From Pipra filicauda (taxonomy: Eukaryota > Chordata > Aves > Passeriformes > Pipridae): a stretch of 64,000 nt of DNA. Shown here piece by piece: positions 1 through 13,100 of this stretch. The number at the start of each line of letters is the position of its first letter. Position 1 is the first letter of the stretch. The position numbers and the translations under genes are program-made. The stretch covers positions 186,001 through 250,000 of the forward strand of contig NW_024104998.1 of NCBI RefSeq assembly GCF_003945595.2. The letters are read 5' to 3'. Below the pieces are notes generated by a model, which did not search any database, was not told the origin of the DNA, and worked only from the letters and a program-made list of their open reading frames with translations.

Positions 1-480
1 AACCTCAGGGAGAAGAGGAAAAAAAAAAACCAACCAAGAAAAACCGAAACGAGAGAGAGACAGCTAAAGCAATGATATATAAATATATTTACACTTATAT
101 TACAGTTATATACAATTGAAATATATATACAATTTCACAAGGAAAAAGGGAAAGGGAAGGGGGAAGGAAAAAAAGGAACAAAACCAAAATAATATATATA
201 TATATATCCCAATCAGTAGCCCAAAATCTAGCAACTAAAAGAATTAGCAAAAGAATATCTTACTACTCTCCTTGGGACAACGGAGAGTCGCTCTGGAACG
301 ATCGCCGGCAACCTCCGTCTCCCAGGGTCGACAAGGCCTCACCAGGCCTCACTCCCCAACACGACAGACCCGACAGCAGGGAACCTGCACCTCCAAGCCG
401 CCGGAAGGAAAGAGAGCGAAGGCCTCTCCTCCTTTCTTCTTATATTCTGGCTTATGTAAAAATCGTAGGGAATACTAGGT
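1..480 (-). mobile_element. Possible LTR-like insertion cut by the window edge
   Basis: A compact GC- and CpG-rich block (about 285-425) sits in AT-rich intron. It is flanked on one side by (AT)n and purine-rich runs and on the other by a minus-strand TATA-like GAATATAAG. The layout suggests U3/R of a retroviral LTR read on the minus strand. No terminal repeat or target duplication could be defined because one end is outside the window, and the family was not recognised. Confidence 0.3.
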
Positions 481-1029
481 AAATCTGGGCACTTCCTTGG
501 CTACAAACTGGTCACCAAGGTACCACATTACAGTTTACCAATAATTTGTTAAATTGTCAAAAATTAAGAATAGTTTTTCCAATAAATTTTTCTTCCAGAT
601 CAAATTTTTATGTGTGTTCTCAACAGCAGAGTAACAAGCTGTGAAGAATAAACCTGCTCTGCTTAGTTTCTGGATTTGTTCTCCATTAATTTTAATTAGC
701 TAGGAAGTTTTCAGATAGGGTAGTGTTAGGAACATTTGGGTACTATGCCTGTAATTTTGATTTTGTAATCATGTTTGGATTTCTTTTAAGTTTAGCCTCT
801 GTGAGTACTTATGAGTTTTAGAGTTCTTCACTCTTGCTCTTGAGGTTATTAAAATGCTTCTCTAATGTATCTTCCTCAATAATGGATATGTATTAATTAT
901 TTAAAATTAATGTTGCAGTTAAAATATGAAGGAAAAAATTAGCATTAAATGTGTTCAGGGTTTGTTGTAGGTATGACAAAGAACTCAAAAGTAGAACAAA
1001 AATAAAATTAACTTTCTTTCTCTGTGTAG
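481..1029 (+). other. PARP8 intron sequence
   Basis: AT-rich intronic DNA without a recognisable exon or repeat. Its last bases (TTTCTTTCTCTGTGTAG) form the acceptor for the first visible PARP8 exon. Confidence 0.6.
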
Positions 1030-1122
1030 CCCACTGTTTGTGAACGGGAGCTCTGTGTATTTGCTTTCCAAACATTAGGAGTGATGAACGAAGCTGCTGA
1101 TGAAATTGCAACTGGAGCTCAG
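1030..1122 (+). CDS. PARP8: PARP8 coding exon A (residues 1-31 of visible part)
   Basis: A pyrimidine-rich tract ending TGTGTAG is followed by an open 93-base block starting [11 protein letters not shown] and ending with a GTAGAA donor. Both ends are phase 0. It joins exactly to the next exon in frame. It encodes the segment just before the catalytic region in PARP6/8 proteins. No earlier PARP8 exon was found in 1-1029. Confidence 0.9.
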
Positions 1123-4100
1123 GTAGAACTATCTAATGCTTAATACATGCCTGATCTTCTGTAGTATACTGAGTTTTCTTAGTCTCTTCTAGTATGTATT
1201 TGACTTTTATTCCCCATATGAGTGCTATTTGGTAAGTATACTATTTATTTGTCCACTGTTATAGCTGGAAATACACTGGTTTATGCATGGCATATTCAGA
1301 TAGTGCTAATGAGGTGTTTCCATTGTTGTGCTTCCATGTAATTAGACTAACTGTGTTTTTATGTTCTGTTATATTCAATTAGGTCACCTAGGTTGTAAAT
1401 AAAGGCAGCCATTGTCATTTGGAGATAATTCGCATTTATTTTCACCTAATGAGCCATTGTTACTCATGCAATTAATAAGTTATTTCCTGCTCGTGGCCTT
1501 GGGATGCAGCTATCCACTGAGAATGTGTTTTCTTCTGATCATTAAACAGCAGTGGGAAAGTCCATACTGATGTTGCTACATAGGATTCTTTTTTTTCTTC
1601 TCAAAGATCAGGAATTTAACATAAGCTTGCTTCCTGACTTCAGGAAGTTATTGATATAGTTATAACGGTATCATTTTCTTAAAGTATTGAAAATGTGTTT
1701 CCAAATCACCATTTTACACTTACAATAAATTAACTAGCAGTTAAAAGATCTTATGTTTAAAATCCTCTTAAGATCTTAAGCTAAAAATTTACACATCTTA
1801 AGGAAAAAGGCACTCCTCTCTGATTTTCCAGTCACTGTACTTTTATATAGTAAGCAGCCTGGGTTTTTTTGAAGAATAAATGTTCAGTTTATTTAACTAT
1901 AACTAGTACTAGTGGGTCTAGCCACTGAAAAGAAACTATTCAGCTAGGTGCCTGAATACCACCTCTGGGCAAATCCTCAAAGGAAGAAACTTACAATAGT
2001 GTACACAGAATATGACTCTGGAATCTGAACACCAACTCTTCATCTGATGACTGTAGACCATTACGTGGCTATATGTGTGACATCTGGGTGCCAGACAATT
2101 GTATAACTATTTAAGCTTGTAAGAAATAGAGAGAGGTCTGCTGATGAAGCGCCACGTCTTCCTCAGCCTGAAGTCCTGTGAAGACCTCAACTATGTGTTT
2201 CTGGGAGCTAGAGTTTTGTTTTTTTTTTTAATTCAGGCAAATACGTGGTATGTTATATGTACATTTGGAATCAGAGAATCACAGAACAGTTTGAGTTGGA
2301 AGGGACCTATGAAGGTCGTGTAATCCAACCCCTGCCATGAACCTGGACATCTTCAGCTAGATCAGGTTACTCAGAGCCGCATCTGACCTGACCTTGAATG
2401 GTTCCAGGGATGGGCCATCTACCATCTTTCTGGGCAACCTGTGCCGGTGTTTCAGCACCTTCATTGTAAAAAACTTCTTTATATCTAGTCTAAATCTCCT
2501 TCCCTTTGCTTAAAACCTTTACACCTGGTCCTATCACTACACTGCTAAAAAGATTTTCCCCATCTTTCTTATCAGTCCCCTTTAAGTACTGAAAGGCTGC
2601 AGTAAGGTCTCTCAAGAGCCTTATCTTCTCTAGGCTCTTCTTCCCAGATCTCTCAGCCTTCTTTCATCATTCCAGCCCTCTGATCATTTTTGTGGCCCTC
2701 CTCTGGACTTGCTTCAACAGGTCTGTGTCTTTCTTATGCTGGGGCCCTAGAGCTGAGTGCAGTACTCAGGTCAGGTCTCATGAGGGCAGAAGGGCAGAAT
2801 CACCTCCCTCAACCCACTGGTCATTCTGGGCTTTCTGGGCTGTGAGTGCACATTGCTGGGTCATGTCCAGTCTCTCATCCACCAGCACACCCACGTCCTT
2901 CTTGGCAAGGCTGCTCTCAATCCCTTCCTCTCCCAGCCTGCATTGGTTTCAGGGGTTACCATGACCCAGGTGTAGCACCTTATACTTTGCTTTGTTGAAC
3001 CTCACAAGATTCCCACAGGCCCACTTCTCCAGCTTGTCCAAGTCCCTCTGGATGGCATCCTGTCCTTCAGGCATGTCAGCTGCGCCACTCAGCTTGTGTA
3101 ATCTGCAAATTTGTTGAGGGTGCACTCAATCTCATTGTCTATATCATTGATGAAGATATGAAATAACACTGGTCCCAGTACAGGCCCCTGAGGGACACCA
3201 GTTATCACCAGGATCCATCAGGACACTGGGATATTGATCCCTACCATCTGGATGTGACCATCCAACCAATTCCTTATCCACAAAACAGTCCATCCATCAA
3301 ATTAATTTCTCTCCAATTTAGAGAGAAGGATATTGTGGGGAACCTTGTCAAAGGCTTTACAGAAGTCCAGATAAATGACATCTGTAGCCCTTCCCTTGAC
3401 CACTGATGTAGTCATTCCATCATAGAAGGCAACTGGTTTTGTCAGGTAGGACTTGTCCTTGGTGAAGCCGTGCTGGCTGTCTCAAATCACCTCCCTGTCC
3501 TCCATGTGCCTTAGCGTCTTCTAGGGGGATTTGTTCCATGATCTTCCCTCGCACAGAGATGAGGCTGCTAGATTGGTAGTTTGAAGGATTCTCCTTTCTG
3601 CCCTTTTTAAAAATTGATGCAATGTTGCCCTTTTTCCAGTTATTTGGTACTTCACCTGACTGTCATGCCTTTTGCAGTATCACGGAGAGTGGCTTGGCAA
3701 GTCCACCAGCCAGTTACCTCAGGACTCTGGGATGCATATCATCAGGTCCCATGGACTTCTGTATGTTCAGATGCCTCAGGGGCTCTCAAATCTAATGTTC
3801 TCTGACAGGGGGAAACACTTTGCTTCCCCACTCCCTGACTTGAGCTTCATCCACTCAATAATGTGGGAAGGGGAGACTGACACTGAAGACAGGCAAAAAG
3901 CTGTCAAGTTCCTCAACCTTCTCATCCGCTGTTACCAGTTTGCCAGTCATGTTCAGAGGTGAGTACACTTCTTTGACCTTGCTCTTCTGGCTCCCATGCC
4001 TACAGAAGCCCTTGTTATTATTATTTGCATCCCATGTCAAGTTCAGCTCCAGTTTCACCTTGACCTCCCTCACCCCATCCTGACACAAGCAGGCAGTGTC

Positions 4101-7100
4101 CCTATATTCATCCCAGAATATCTGTGCCTGCATTCACTGCCTGTGCTTTTGCTTCTTGCCTTGTAGTCTGACCAGCAGGTCTGGACATCTGTGCTGGCCT
4201 TTTGTCTTCCTTTCCTGATCTCTTAAACATAGGGATTGAGAGAACTCTTGTGGTCTAGGGAAGGCATCCTTAAAGATCTACAAGCTCTGTTCTGCTCCCT
4301 CATCCCTGAGAGCAGTTTCCCAGGGGGTCCTATTGACTAACTCCTTGAACAGCTGGAAGCTTGCTTTCCTAAAATAGGAAAAACTTTTTAAACTAGAGCT
4401 GACAGGAGAGGTGGCCGTGGTTAGCTCTCACTCAGTGTGTTGTGGAGGTGTCACTGTTGCAGGCATATGCGGAGCTTGCTCTAGATCTCTGGAGTACCAC
4501 TACATTTACAGAGCTTTGCTGCAGAGTGATTACAACCTTAAGAATGCTTTAAAAAGTTAGATAAGGCTTTTTGTCTATTGTCCCATCGGAACTCGGTGGC
4601 TAAATTCTGTTAAGTTTCACTTTAGTGATAGCATTGAAGCCAGCTCACTACATTGGATCTGGTTGACCATCCCATTCCTGTTCGCAGAAAGAATTGATCA
4701 CTTCTACGTTTTGATTCATCTGAGTCCTTAGTTTAGGACAGTGTGATTCACAGCATAGACTATTGGCACAGGGGTTGTTTCTCCAAAAAGGCTCCCCTAG
4801 TGAGCCTAGGCTAGTAAGAGGCTTCTGAGAAGCAGAGTGTATGAATTCATGCTCAATTTCACAGTAATACATTTACATAGTGTCAGGTCTGCTGCCTGAC
4901 CTGGCTGCATATGCAGACTCCTGGTCTCCTTTGCAAATGCTAATGCATATGCCCTATTTTGAAACATTCATCACATTTACAGGTATTATAAAATGGAAAG
5001 TAACCAGAGCAGCATTGAGGAGGGGATCATTATTTCAATAACTTCATTTTTAAATATATGTGAGATATTTAGTGACTGGAACTAACAATATTTAAACTGA
5101 TGGAGAAAATTGTCCATTCGTGCTGAAGGAGCAGAGAAGGAGAATGGCAACTGTATGACTCACCATAGCACAGTCCCTTTTCCCTTTCATCAGTATTCTT
5201 ATTCATTGTGCTTCTCTGAAGGATCATAATTTTTTTCCCTCCAAATGATCAGATACAATGGCAGATATATAAAAACTTCTAGAACAGCTTGAGTTGTGAG
5301 ATGAGATCTGATGTGCGTAGAGTTGTAGGAGGAACCAGGATGCCTACTAAGTACAGCTCGTCTCAGCTTTTTCTTTCTTTCCTGGAAAAGTCTGTTTTCA
5401 TACACAAATGTTTTCAGAAGGCACAGAAAAAATGGGGAAATGAGCTGATTTGCAGCTACTTTTTAATGTAGCAACTTTGGATCTCATTATGAGCTGAATT
5501 TATGTTTTACAGGTGCCAGAAAGCTGCATTATCTCATATTTGTTATTGCTGTATTCTTTTTAACCTCTGAATTATATATTTTGAAACAATTACATGGGAA
5601 TCTGTTGCTAAGCTGTATATGTACGTATGTGTACACGTGTGACTACATTAGACAACATCTGTGTACACATTTACGTGCATGATCCTGCAGGATAATCTTG
5701 CAAATCATGGATATTCAAAGCTGTGTTGTAATTTTGTACAAAGGATGGAAGGAAGAAGATCCCCCAGTGTGAACTTTGCAAATGACTGTTAAATCATTGC
5801 ACTGTTCTGGCCTTACCAGAAGCAATGTTTACAAGTGTTTCTATGAACACAGTCTTCAGGAGAACAGCAGGAAGTCGTACAAATTTCACAGACCATTCTT
5901 TGTTCTTGAGCAACGTTTTCACTGGCATATACTATACAGAGATACACAGATCGAGCACAACTTCATTTCCTTAGGGAATGAATTTAATACAGGAATTAGT
6001 GTATGTGCACAAGAAAAAGCAGAAATGAAAGCAATGTGTTTGACATTATAATACATTTAGGGCCAGGTAGTGATCCTACTTATGCACCTGGAATAATGTG
6101 CCAGGTTAACCTCAACCCTGGTTAATGGAAAAATCTGAGTCCTAAACTATGTCCTGTGGATAACATAGTTTGGGCAATATAGGTAACAATGAAATATGGT
6201 ATAACTATAATGTGTAAAAAAAACAAGCTGGAAAATACAATGTAAAAGTACATATGTTGAATAAATGTCCTTCTTTATCCTTAGGTGGTTGATCTCCTGG
6301 TATCCATGTGTCGGTCTGCATTAGAGTCACCTAGGAAAGTTGTCATTTTTGAGCCATATCCTTCTGTAGTTGATCCTAATGACCCTCAGATGCTAGCCTT
6401 TAACCCCAGGGTAAGTAGTTATCTGTAATTACATCATTGCTTGATTTTAGTCCTGCATGAGATTTCAAAGCAAAGACTTCTTATGGAGTCTCCTTGTTTT
6501 CAAAACTTTGTAGCTTTTTTTTAATTGTCTCTGACGAGGTATTTGACTATAAACTTGTCCGGGTTCCAGCCAGGACAGGGTTAATTTTTACAGTAGCCAT
6601 GTGGGGCCATGGCTAGGACTCAGAAGTTATCCTATACCCTGTCACATCATTACCAGGGGCAGGGGGAAGAGAGTCTCTTCCAGGAAGGAGTCCCTTCCTG
6701 GTCATTGTAGCTTGGCAGAGGGAGCAATCAGCTATTGCTGTTTCTGTGTGAATTGTTCACCTCTTTCTTGTAGCTTCTGTCTTCAGTATTGTTGCTGTTA
6801 CTGTCTGTTTTCTTATCTCCTTGCTGTTTCTAGCATATTGCTTTCATCTCAACCCACAGTCTTTACCTTCTGTGCCTTCGATTCTCCTCACTAGCCCCTG
6901 GCAGTGGGAAGGGGGAGAGGGAGGGGTGAGGGGCAGAGTGAGCAAGAGGTGCTTGATTTCAGTGTGAGCATTAAATTGGAGAATACCATTCCTAAACCAC
7001 ATGAAAACTGTAAGTTGTGTTCCAAGTTATGGTAAAGACAAGGAACTCTTTCAGGGGGCGAATTCTAGATGCAAAATTGTTTATTCTAAGTGGCTTTCTC

Positions 7101-10100
7101 TCAATGTACACGTTGGACACAAAGAGAAAGATGGCCTTTGAGAGGTGAAGGCCATGTAAAATGAGGGATTTATCAGATGTTGACATAATAGTCAGGTTTT
7201 GTGCAAGGTAAATTTTGAAATAAAGAATTGTACTTGCACTACCTGCTGCTTGCACTCCAAATGCTGCCTCTCACTCCGTGTCCCTTAAGCCATCTCCCCA
7301 AAGGCATAAATGAGAATTTAGCATGTCCTGCATTGGAATGCATTTCACTTTTTCTGAACAAAGGCCAGTTCTTTTTCAGGGTGTGTGCTGTAATATGTGG
7401 GAATAAAGACTTGTCAGGAGATGTTTGGAAGGGGGCTGAGGAGGAGACATACAGCTGTATGGTGGCTGGGCAAAGCAGGTGTTTGAAATAGATGAGGATT
7501 TATGAGAGAGGGTCACACTGAGAGAGGAGTGGACAGAATCCCTGGGCTGCCAGTGCCTCCATCTCCTCCCAGCTTATTGTCAGCTTGGCGAGGTGAAAGA
7601 CCATGGGCAGAAATTGGCAAGACTCGATGGCAAACAGTGAAGCTTCTGAAGGTGACGTGTCATGTGGAGTGGATGAAGCATGAACTGTTAAGCTCACTCA
7701 GAACAGATGGAGCCTTCTGGTAGTGGTTCCCAAGCAGTAGGTAGGTGAGGATCAGGGTGAAGCAGAGGGACAGCTGAAGGCCCTATGATGTTTTTTAGAG
7801 CTGTTAGCAAAGTAAACACATGTGTTCATCCACATTTTATTTAAAATCGGTCTGGAGTCACCGCATTATTTATCTTAAGAACATGTTATCCAACCGTCAG
7901 AACCTGTGTTTAGTTACAAATATTTGTTTAAAAAGCGAGCTGTTTTTCTGAGTGTGTTGGAGATTCCAGTGAAATTCAAAGAAAAACCATCATAACAATA
8001 TTTTTCCAGGTTAGAAATGTTTGAAAGGATTGGTTTGCTCAACATTCATCCTAGCTTTGGTTTTATACACACTCAAAGAATTCAGGTTTTTATAGAGCCA
8101 AAGACTAAAATTCTTTTAATTTATTTGCATATTTTATGCTACATCAGAAGAAGAATTATGACCGAGTCATGAAAGCGTTGGACAGTATCACTTCCATTAG
8201 AGAAATGACACAGGTGAGTTTAAAAATATTTATCTTACTTAATCATTACTTCTAGAACTTGAAAAATGTTTATATTGGCTGCCTCTGGTGGGTCAAAAAA
8301 TCAATAGTATCATCTCTTTCATATAGAGCTGTAATAATATTAAAATGCGTGTTCAAAATAACTAACTTAGAGTATCTATAATGGCAGTCAAGTAAAAGTG
8401 GTGGAGTAGAACTCTGATCTTTTGAAGTTTAAATTAGAGATAATAACAGGAAAATGGAACATTGTAATGAGATAATCACCAACTGCTGCATTTCTGGAAA
8501 TATTAAAGCCAGAGTTCTTTACTGCCAAAGCAAAAGAAATTGATTTTGTGACAGTGTTCTGAATGATACCTTTATTTCTATTACAGCAAAACACTTGATC
8601 AGCTAAGTATAGTTGGATACTTGGAAGGTTGGGTCTCTTGGGATTACTGACATTTATTTCAGTAGCATATCTGATAGTTGTATTTCTGTTTATTGTTACG
8701 CTCCTTTGCCAGACAATCCAGATGATTATAGCTGGTTGTTGAAATCTCTTCTGTATATCTTGCTTTTCCAACTGCTATATAAATGTATCCTCACAGCAGT
8801 TTTTAGATCTTGCTCTAAATGTATTCACAAAATACTTTGGGATTCTGGATAAAAAAATATAGAGAGATGAATAAAATAAATAGAAAATTAAAATTTGTAT
8901 ATTTTTGTTAATTATATAACTTCTTGCAAAAAATTTAAAAATCAGGGATTTCTATTACTTCATATGTCTTTTAAAAATAAAAAATAATCACCATTTTGTG
9001 CTTTTTTAATGTTAAAATAATTCTTGGACTGATGAGTTTTAAAAGGATGCTTTGGACTGTAATTGAAATCAAGAAAGGTTTTCAAAGGAATTATATGACA
9101 TGGTATTTTACCATTTTATACTGTAAAAGAGTTAAAAAAGCCCAAAGTGGATTATTTTTGGGGTATTTTGAGAGACTTAATTTTGTGAAATTCCAGTCCA
9201 ATTTCTTAATACAAGAGCTGAACAAAAATAGATGTCTTCTGCTGTTCTCCCTGAGATCACCAGTGTTTGCTATAATGTAGTCATTTTGATGCTAATTAAA
9301 TGCTTATTATTTTACTCCAGGGGAAATAATTGCTGTATTAATTCTTGTTGTTGTCAAAACACATTTATAACTCTAGTATGCTGTATATGAGTAAAATTGT
9401 GATTTAAACCTAATAATGAGTCCCATGTATTCATTTTAATTGATTAAATCATGGGCACTGTAACATCCAAAATTCATCCTAGAAATAAAGAACTTATTTA
9501 CTCTTTTCTAGGCACCTTACTTGGAAATAAAGAAGCAGATGGATAAACAAGACCCGCTTGCACATCCTCTTCTACAATGGTATAAAGTTGATTCACATGA
9601 GATAAAAATTATTGCAGTATCAACTGTAATGTATAATTTACACTGCTGTAATGAATAAATTACACTGCTCAATTATATTTGAGCAGTGTAATTTGGTATA
9701 AGGTCACCCTAAGAATTAACATCAGTATTTGCAACTGCAGTTGTTCTGGACTGTTTCTGGATCTCATCTGGGTCCTCTGATCTCACTTTCTAGTTGAGGT
9801 TTGGTCTACTTCCATCTGATAGGTTTAAAGGCCTGCAGCTGGGTGCATTATGGTGGCCATTCATAACACATTTTTAAGAAAAAAAGGTTTGTTTTGGTTA
9901 CCATGTCTAATTGAACTGTTTCTTATTTTAGGGTTATTTCTAGTAACAGATCACATATTGTGAAGCTACCAGTGAATAGGGTAAGTGTCTGTGCGTTCTC
10001 TATTATTTTCTTATTTGTCATGGCTTTTATTAGCATTTTAGGTGAGAGTCTCTTAGCGAAACATAGGTGTGTGCTTCGAACTGGTTAACTCCATTAGCAG

Positions 10101-13100
10101 ACAAGGAAGTGAAAGAGGCAGTTTCAGGTCATGATTTTTGGAATATCTGAAATAGGTCAAGGGAATAATGTTCATAAAAAGCCTATTTGAGGTAACTAGC
10201 TCAAATACAGGTGCCTACCTTGCAGTCATCTGACACTGAGTGAGAAGAACATCACTATTTGTTTTGTTGCCATATAGAATATTAGATACAGAATTGTACA
10301 GAAAGCAGTGCACAGAAACACGATATACCAGGAAATTCATATATAAGTACACCTTTAAAAAAGTATGGCGCTTGAATTTTAGAGGGATGTGTGCCTCCGA
10401 TCCTCTGATTAAGGGCATAGTAATCTGCAGCCTTCTAAACAACCTTAATTCAAAACCTACTCTGATCAGAATACCATAATGAAATTGTTCAGTTTAATTA
10501 CTAGAGCCAATCACCATAACTGGTCTACTCTGGCCTCAAATCGGGAGGCCTGGAGACACACCATCTATAACGCAGCTGTCTCCTTTGAGAACACACGCAG
10601 GATCACTCTCGAGGAGAAAAGGCAACGCAGAAAGAATTGTGTTCTGTAGAATATACCACCTAAAGAGTCTCTCTGCTGTGCCTTTTGCAATCGGATATGT
10701 CTGTCTCGTATTGGCCTCATAAGTCACCAACGTACCTGTAACAAATGTGGATAGAGCCTTCCCAAATCTTCGTTCGCGAAGCCCAGCCATGATGATATGA
10801 CTGAAATGTGTTTCAAAAATTTCCCCATGTTTCATAAACTGAAAGATATTTTTACTGTTTGATTTCAGCTGAAACTGAATTATTTCTGCTAAGGAGACCA
10901 ATTGCATCTTAGTTCATGTAGTTATTTAGATGCAGTTATGTATTGTGTGAAACAGCATGATATCTTAAGGTCTATTATCAGGGAAATACAGTAGTTGCAT
11001 TTTTAACTTTTCTTCATATGTGCACTCCTATTTTACAGCAACTAAAGTTTATGCACACTCCCCACCAGTTCCTACTTCTCAGCAGTCCACCAGCCAAAGA
11101 ATCCAATTTCCGAGCTGCTAAAAATCTCTATGGAAGTACCTTTGCATTTCAGTGAGTACACATATTCATATTAATCAAAAGTTATCAAAATGCCATGCTA
11201 TTTTTTTGTTCTGGTATTTGAGATTTGCAGCTGTGAATCTACTGTTTTAAAGGATTTCTGATTTCATTTTGCATTTTACCCTTTGAGCTTTAACGCTTTC
11301 TTTTTCGTTTTATTCAGTGGTTCACACATTGAAAATTGGCATTCCATCCTGAGGAACGGCTTAGTTGTTGCTTCCAATACGAGGCTGCAGGTAAATAGTA
11401 GACAAAATAGATTTTAATTGACCTGTGCTTGATTATGTACTAGCTTTGGCAGCTTTTCAAGAGGTTTAGTTATAGTAGTCATATAGGTGGAAAAAGAGAT
11501 GATTTCAAATACCCTCTTGTTTCCTGGAAAAAGTACTTTTCTGATAAAATTAAGATAAAATAATGTGTCTGCTAAAATGTCTAGAAAATCCCTCTGCTGG
11601 AATCAGTGTTTCGGTCTTACATTGCAGAGCAGCACCTCCCGGAGGCTTCACTCGGTACTGCTTAAAACCAGTGACAAAATGTAGAGCTGCCTAAACTATC
11701 TCCATGTTATAGGATCCAGGAACATGCTAGATTTACAGGAACTGTGTTGACAGCACCTTCTCTGCTCTTCTGATTTCTTTGGGAATGGAAGCATGGAGGT
11801 CAGAAGGGATCAGCTGCAAACCAGTTCTCAGACTGTAATTGTCAGGAGACCACTATTACAGAGCAAAGAAGGCACTACAAGAGGGACTGGGGAGCTCTAA
11901 TGGAGAGTATTTTAGCATTGTGGTTTTGAAAACTCTTCTCCAGTGCTGAGTCCATGTACCTTGGAGGAGGATCCCAGGGTGCTGACTAAGGATTGGGATA
12001 TAGAAGACACTGAAAAAAAGGAAATGGCTGTTCATCATAGTGGTTTGGTTGTTTTTATTAGTATCTTTGGAAGATAATTCCCCAAGAAAGCAGGATTTAC
12101 ACACTAAAATTCACCAAAGTAAACCCCTTTGTTTATACCTTCGTTGTTAGTATTGCTCAGGGTTGAGATACTGGGAATAGTAAAGCCCTGTTTTATGTAA
12201 GTCATCATTTTTATCTCTCTCACACACCTGAGACACATCCTGAGATGAGTTCATCCTGTCTACTGTGGTACCAACCAGTCAGGAAAACTATCTACTCACC
12301 AAGGATTCTGTACAACATTGTAAGATCTGGAGGAGTGAAAACACATGTGCATACTCCTAAGAGAGCTGTGCCACATTGTGGAGGCTGTGTAAATATCATT
12401 TGGTCAGAGGAAAGAAATAAGGGTGAGCATGACTGAAGCCCCATGGTCATCTAGGTAGGACATCTACCTAGGTAGGAGATACTGGGTTCTCAAAAATGAG
12501 AAGCCGCTTGGTGTGTTTTCATTAAAGGCACTTCTGTATAAAGCAGTCAGATCCTGGTGAAGTGAAACCCTTACTTTTCCCTTTCCAGACAAGAAAATGA
12601 CTGCAGGGCTAATAAAAAAGTTCTCGCTTTTGTTGCTTAGCCAAAGCTTCATGACATGGAACAGTGATGCTGATGCAGAATAGTTTTCCCTTTCCTCTGT
12701 TCTTTTCAGACGTCTGGTAGCTTTATGGCTAAAGCACAGTCCTGCACTGATGGGAGATATGCATGCCTGAATTGGCCCAGGCAAAAGCTAGATTGAACCC
12801 ATTCCACCAGTACTCATGCTGAACTAGTGACTAAATTTCTCTATAGCATATGGCTAGTATCATCACTGTCTCTTAATTTCTCGCCTTAAAGAAAACAGAA
12901 GCAGCTGTTGCTGCTGTTGATTCACAGAGGCTGGCCTAGGCTGTGCTTCCTGACAAGGTTTTGATGTGAGACACATGCCAAGGTGTATTTGGCAATGCAC
13001 AGAAGCACCCTCTGTAGGCATCCTCCATAGTAATGTTAGATTTAAAAACAGGAAACACAATTTTAACACAATATAGAAATCTGATGTATAATTATGGTTG

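Larger units (their letters stand above)
1123..6284 (+). other. PARP8 intron, 5.2 kb
   Basis: It contains an antisense CR1 at 2269-4376 and a 28-base alternating purine-pyrimidine tract at 5614-5641. The rest (1123-2268, 4377-5613, 5642-6284) shows no gene or recognisable repeat. Short open frames here have no coding character. Confidence 0.7.

Noticed and set aside
8388..8771. 127-codon minus-strand open frame in a PARP8 intron
   Set aside because: The sequence is AT-rich with no recognisable motif and no splice partners.
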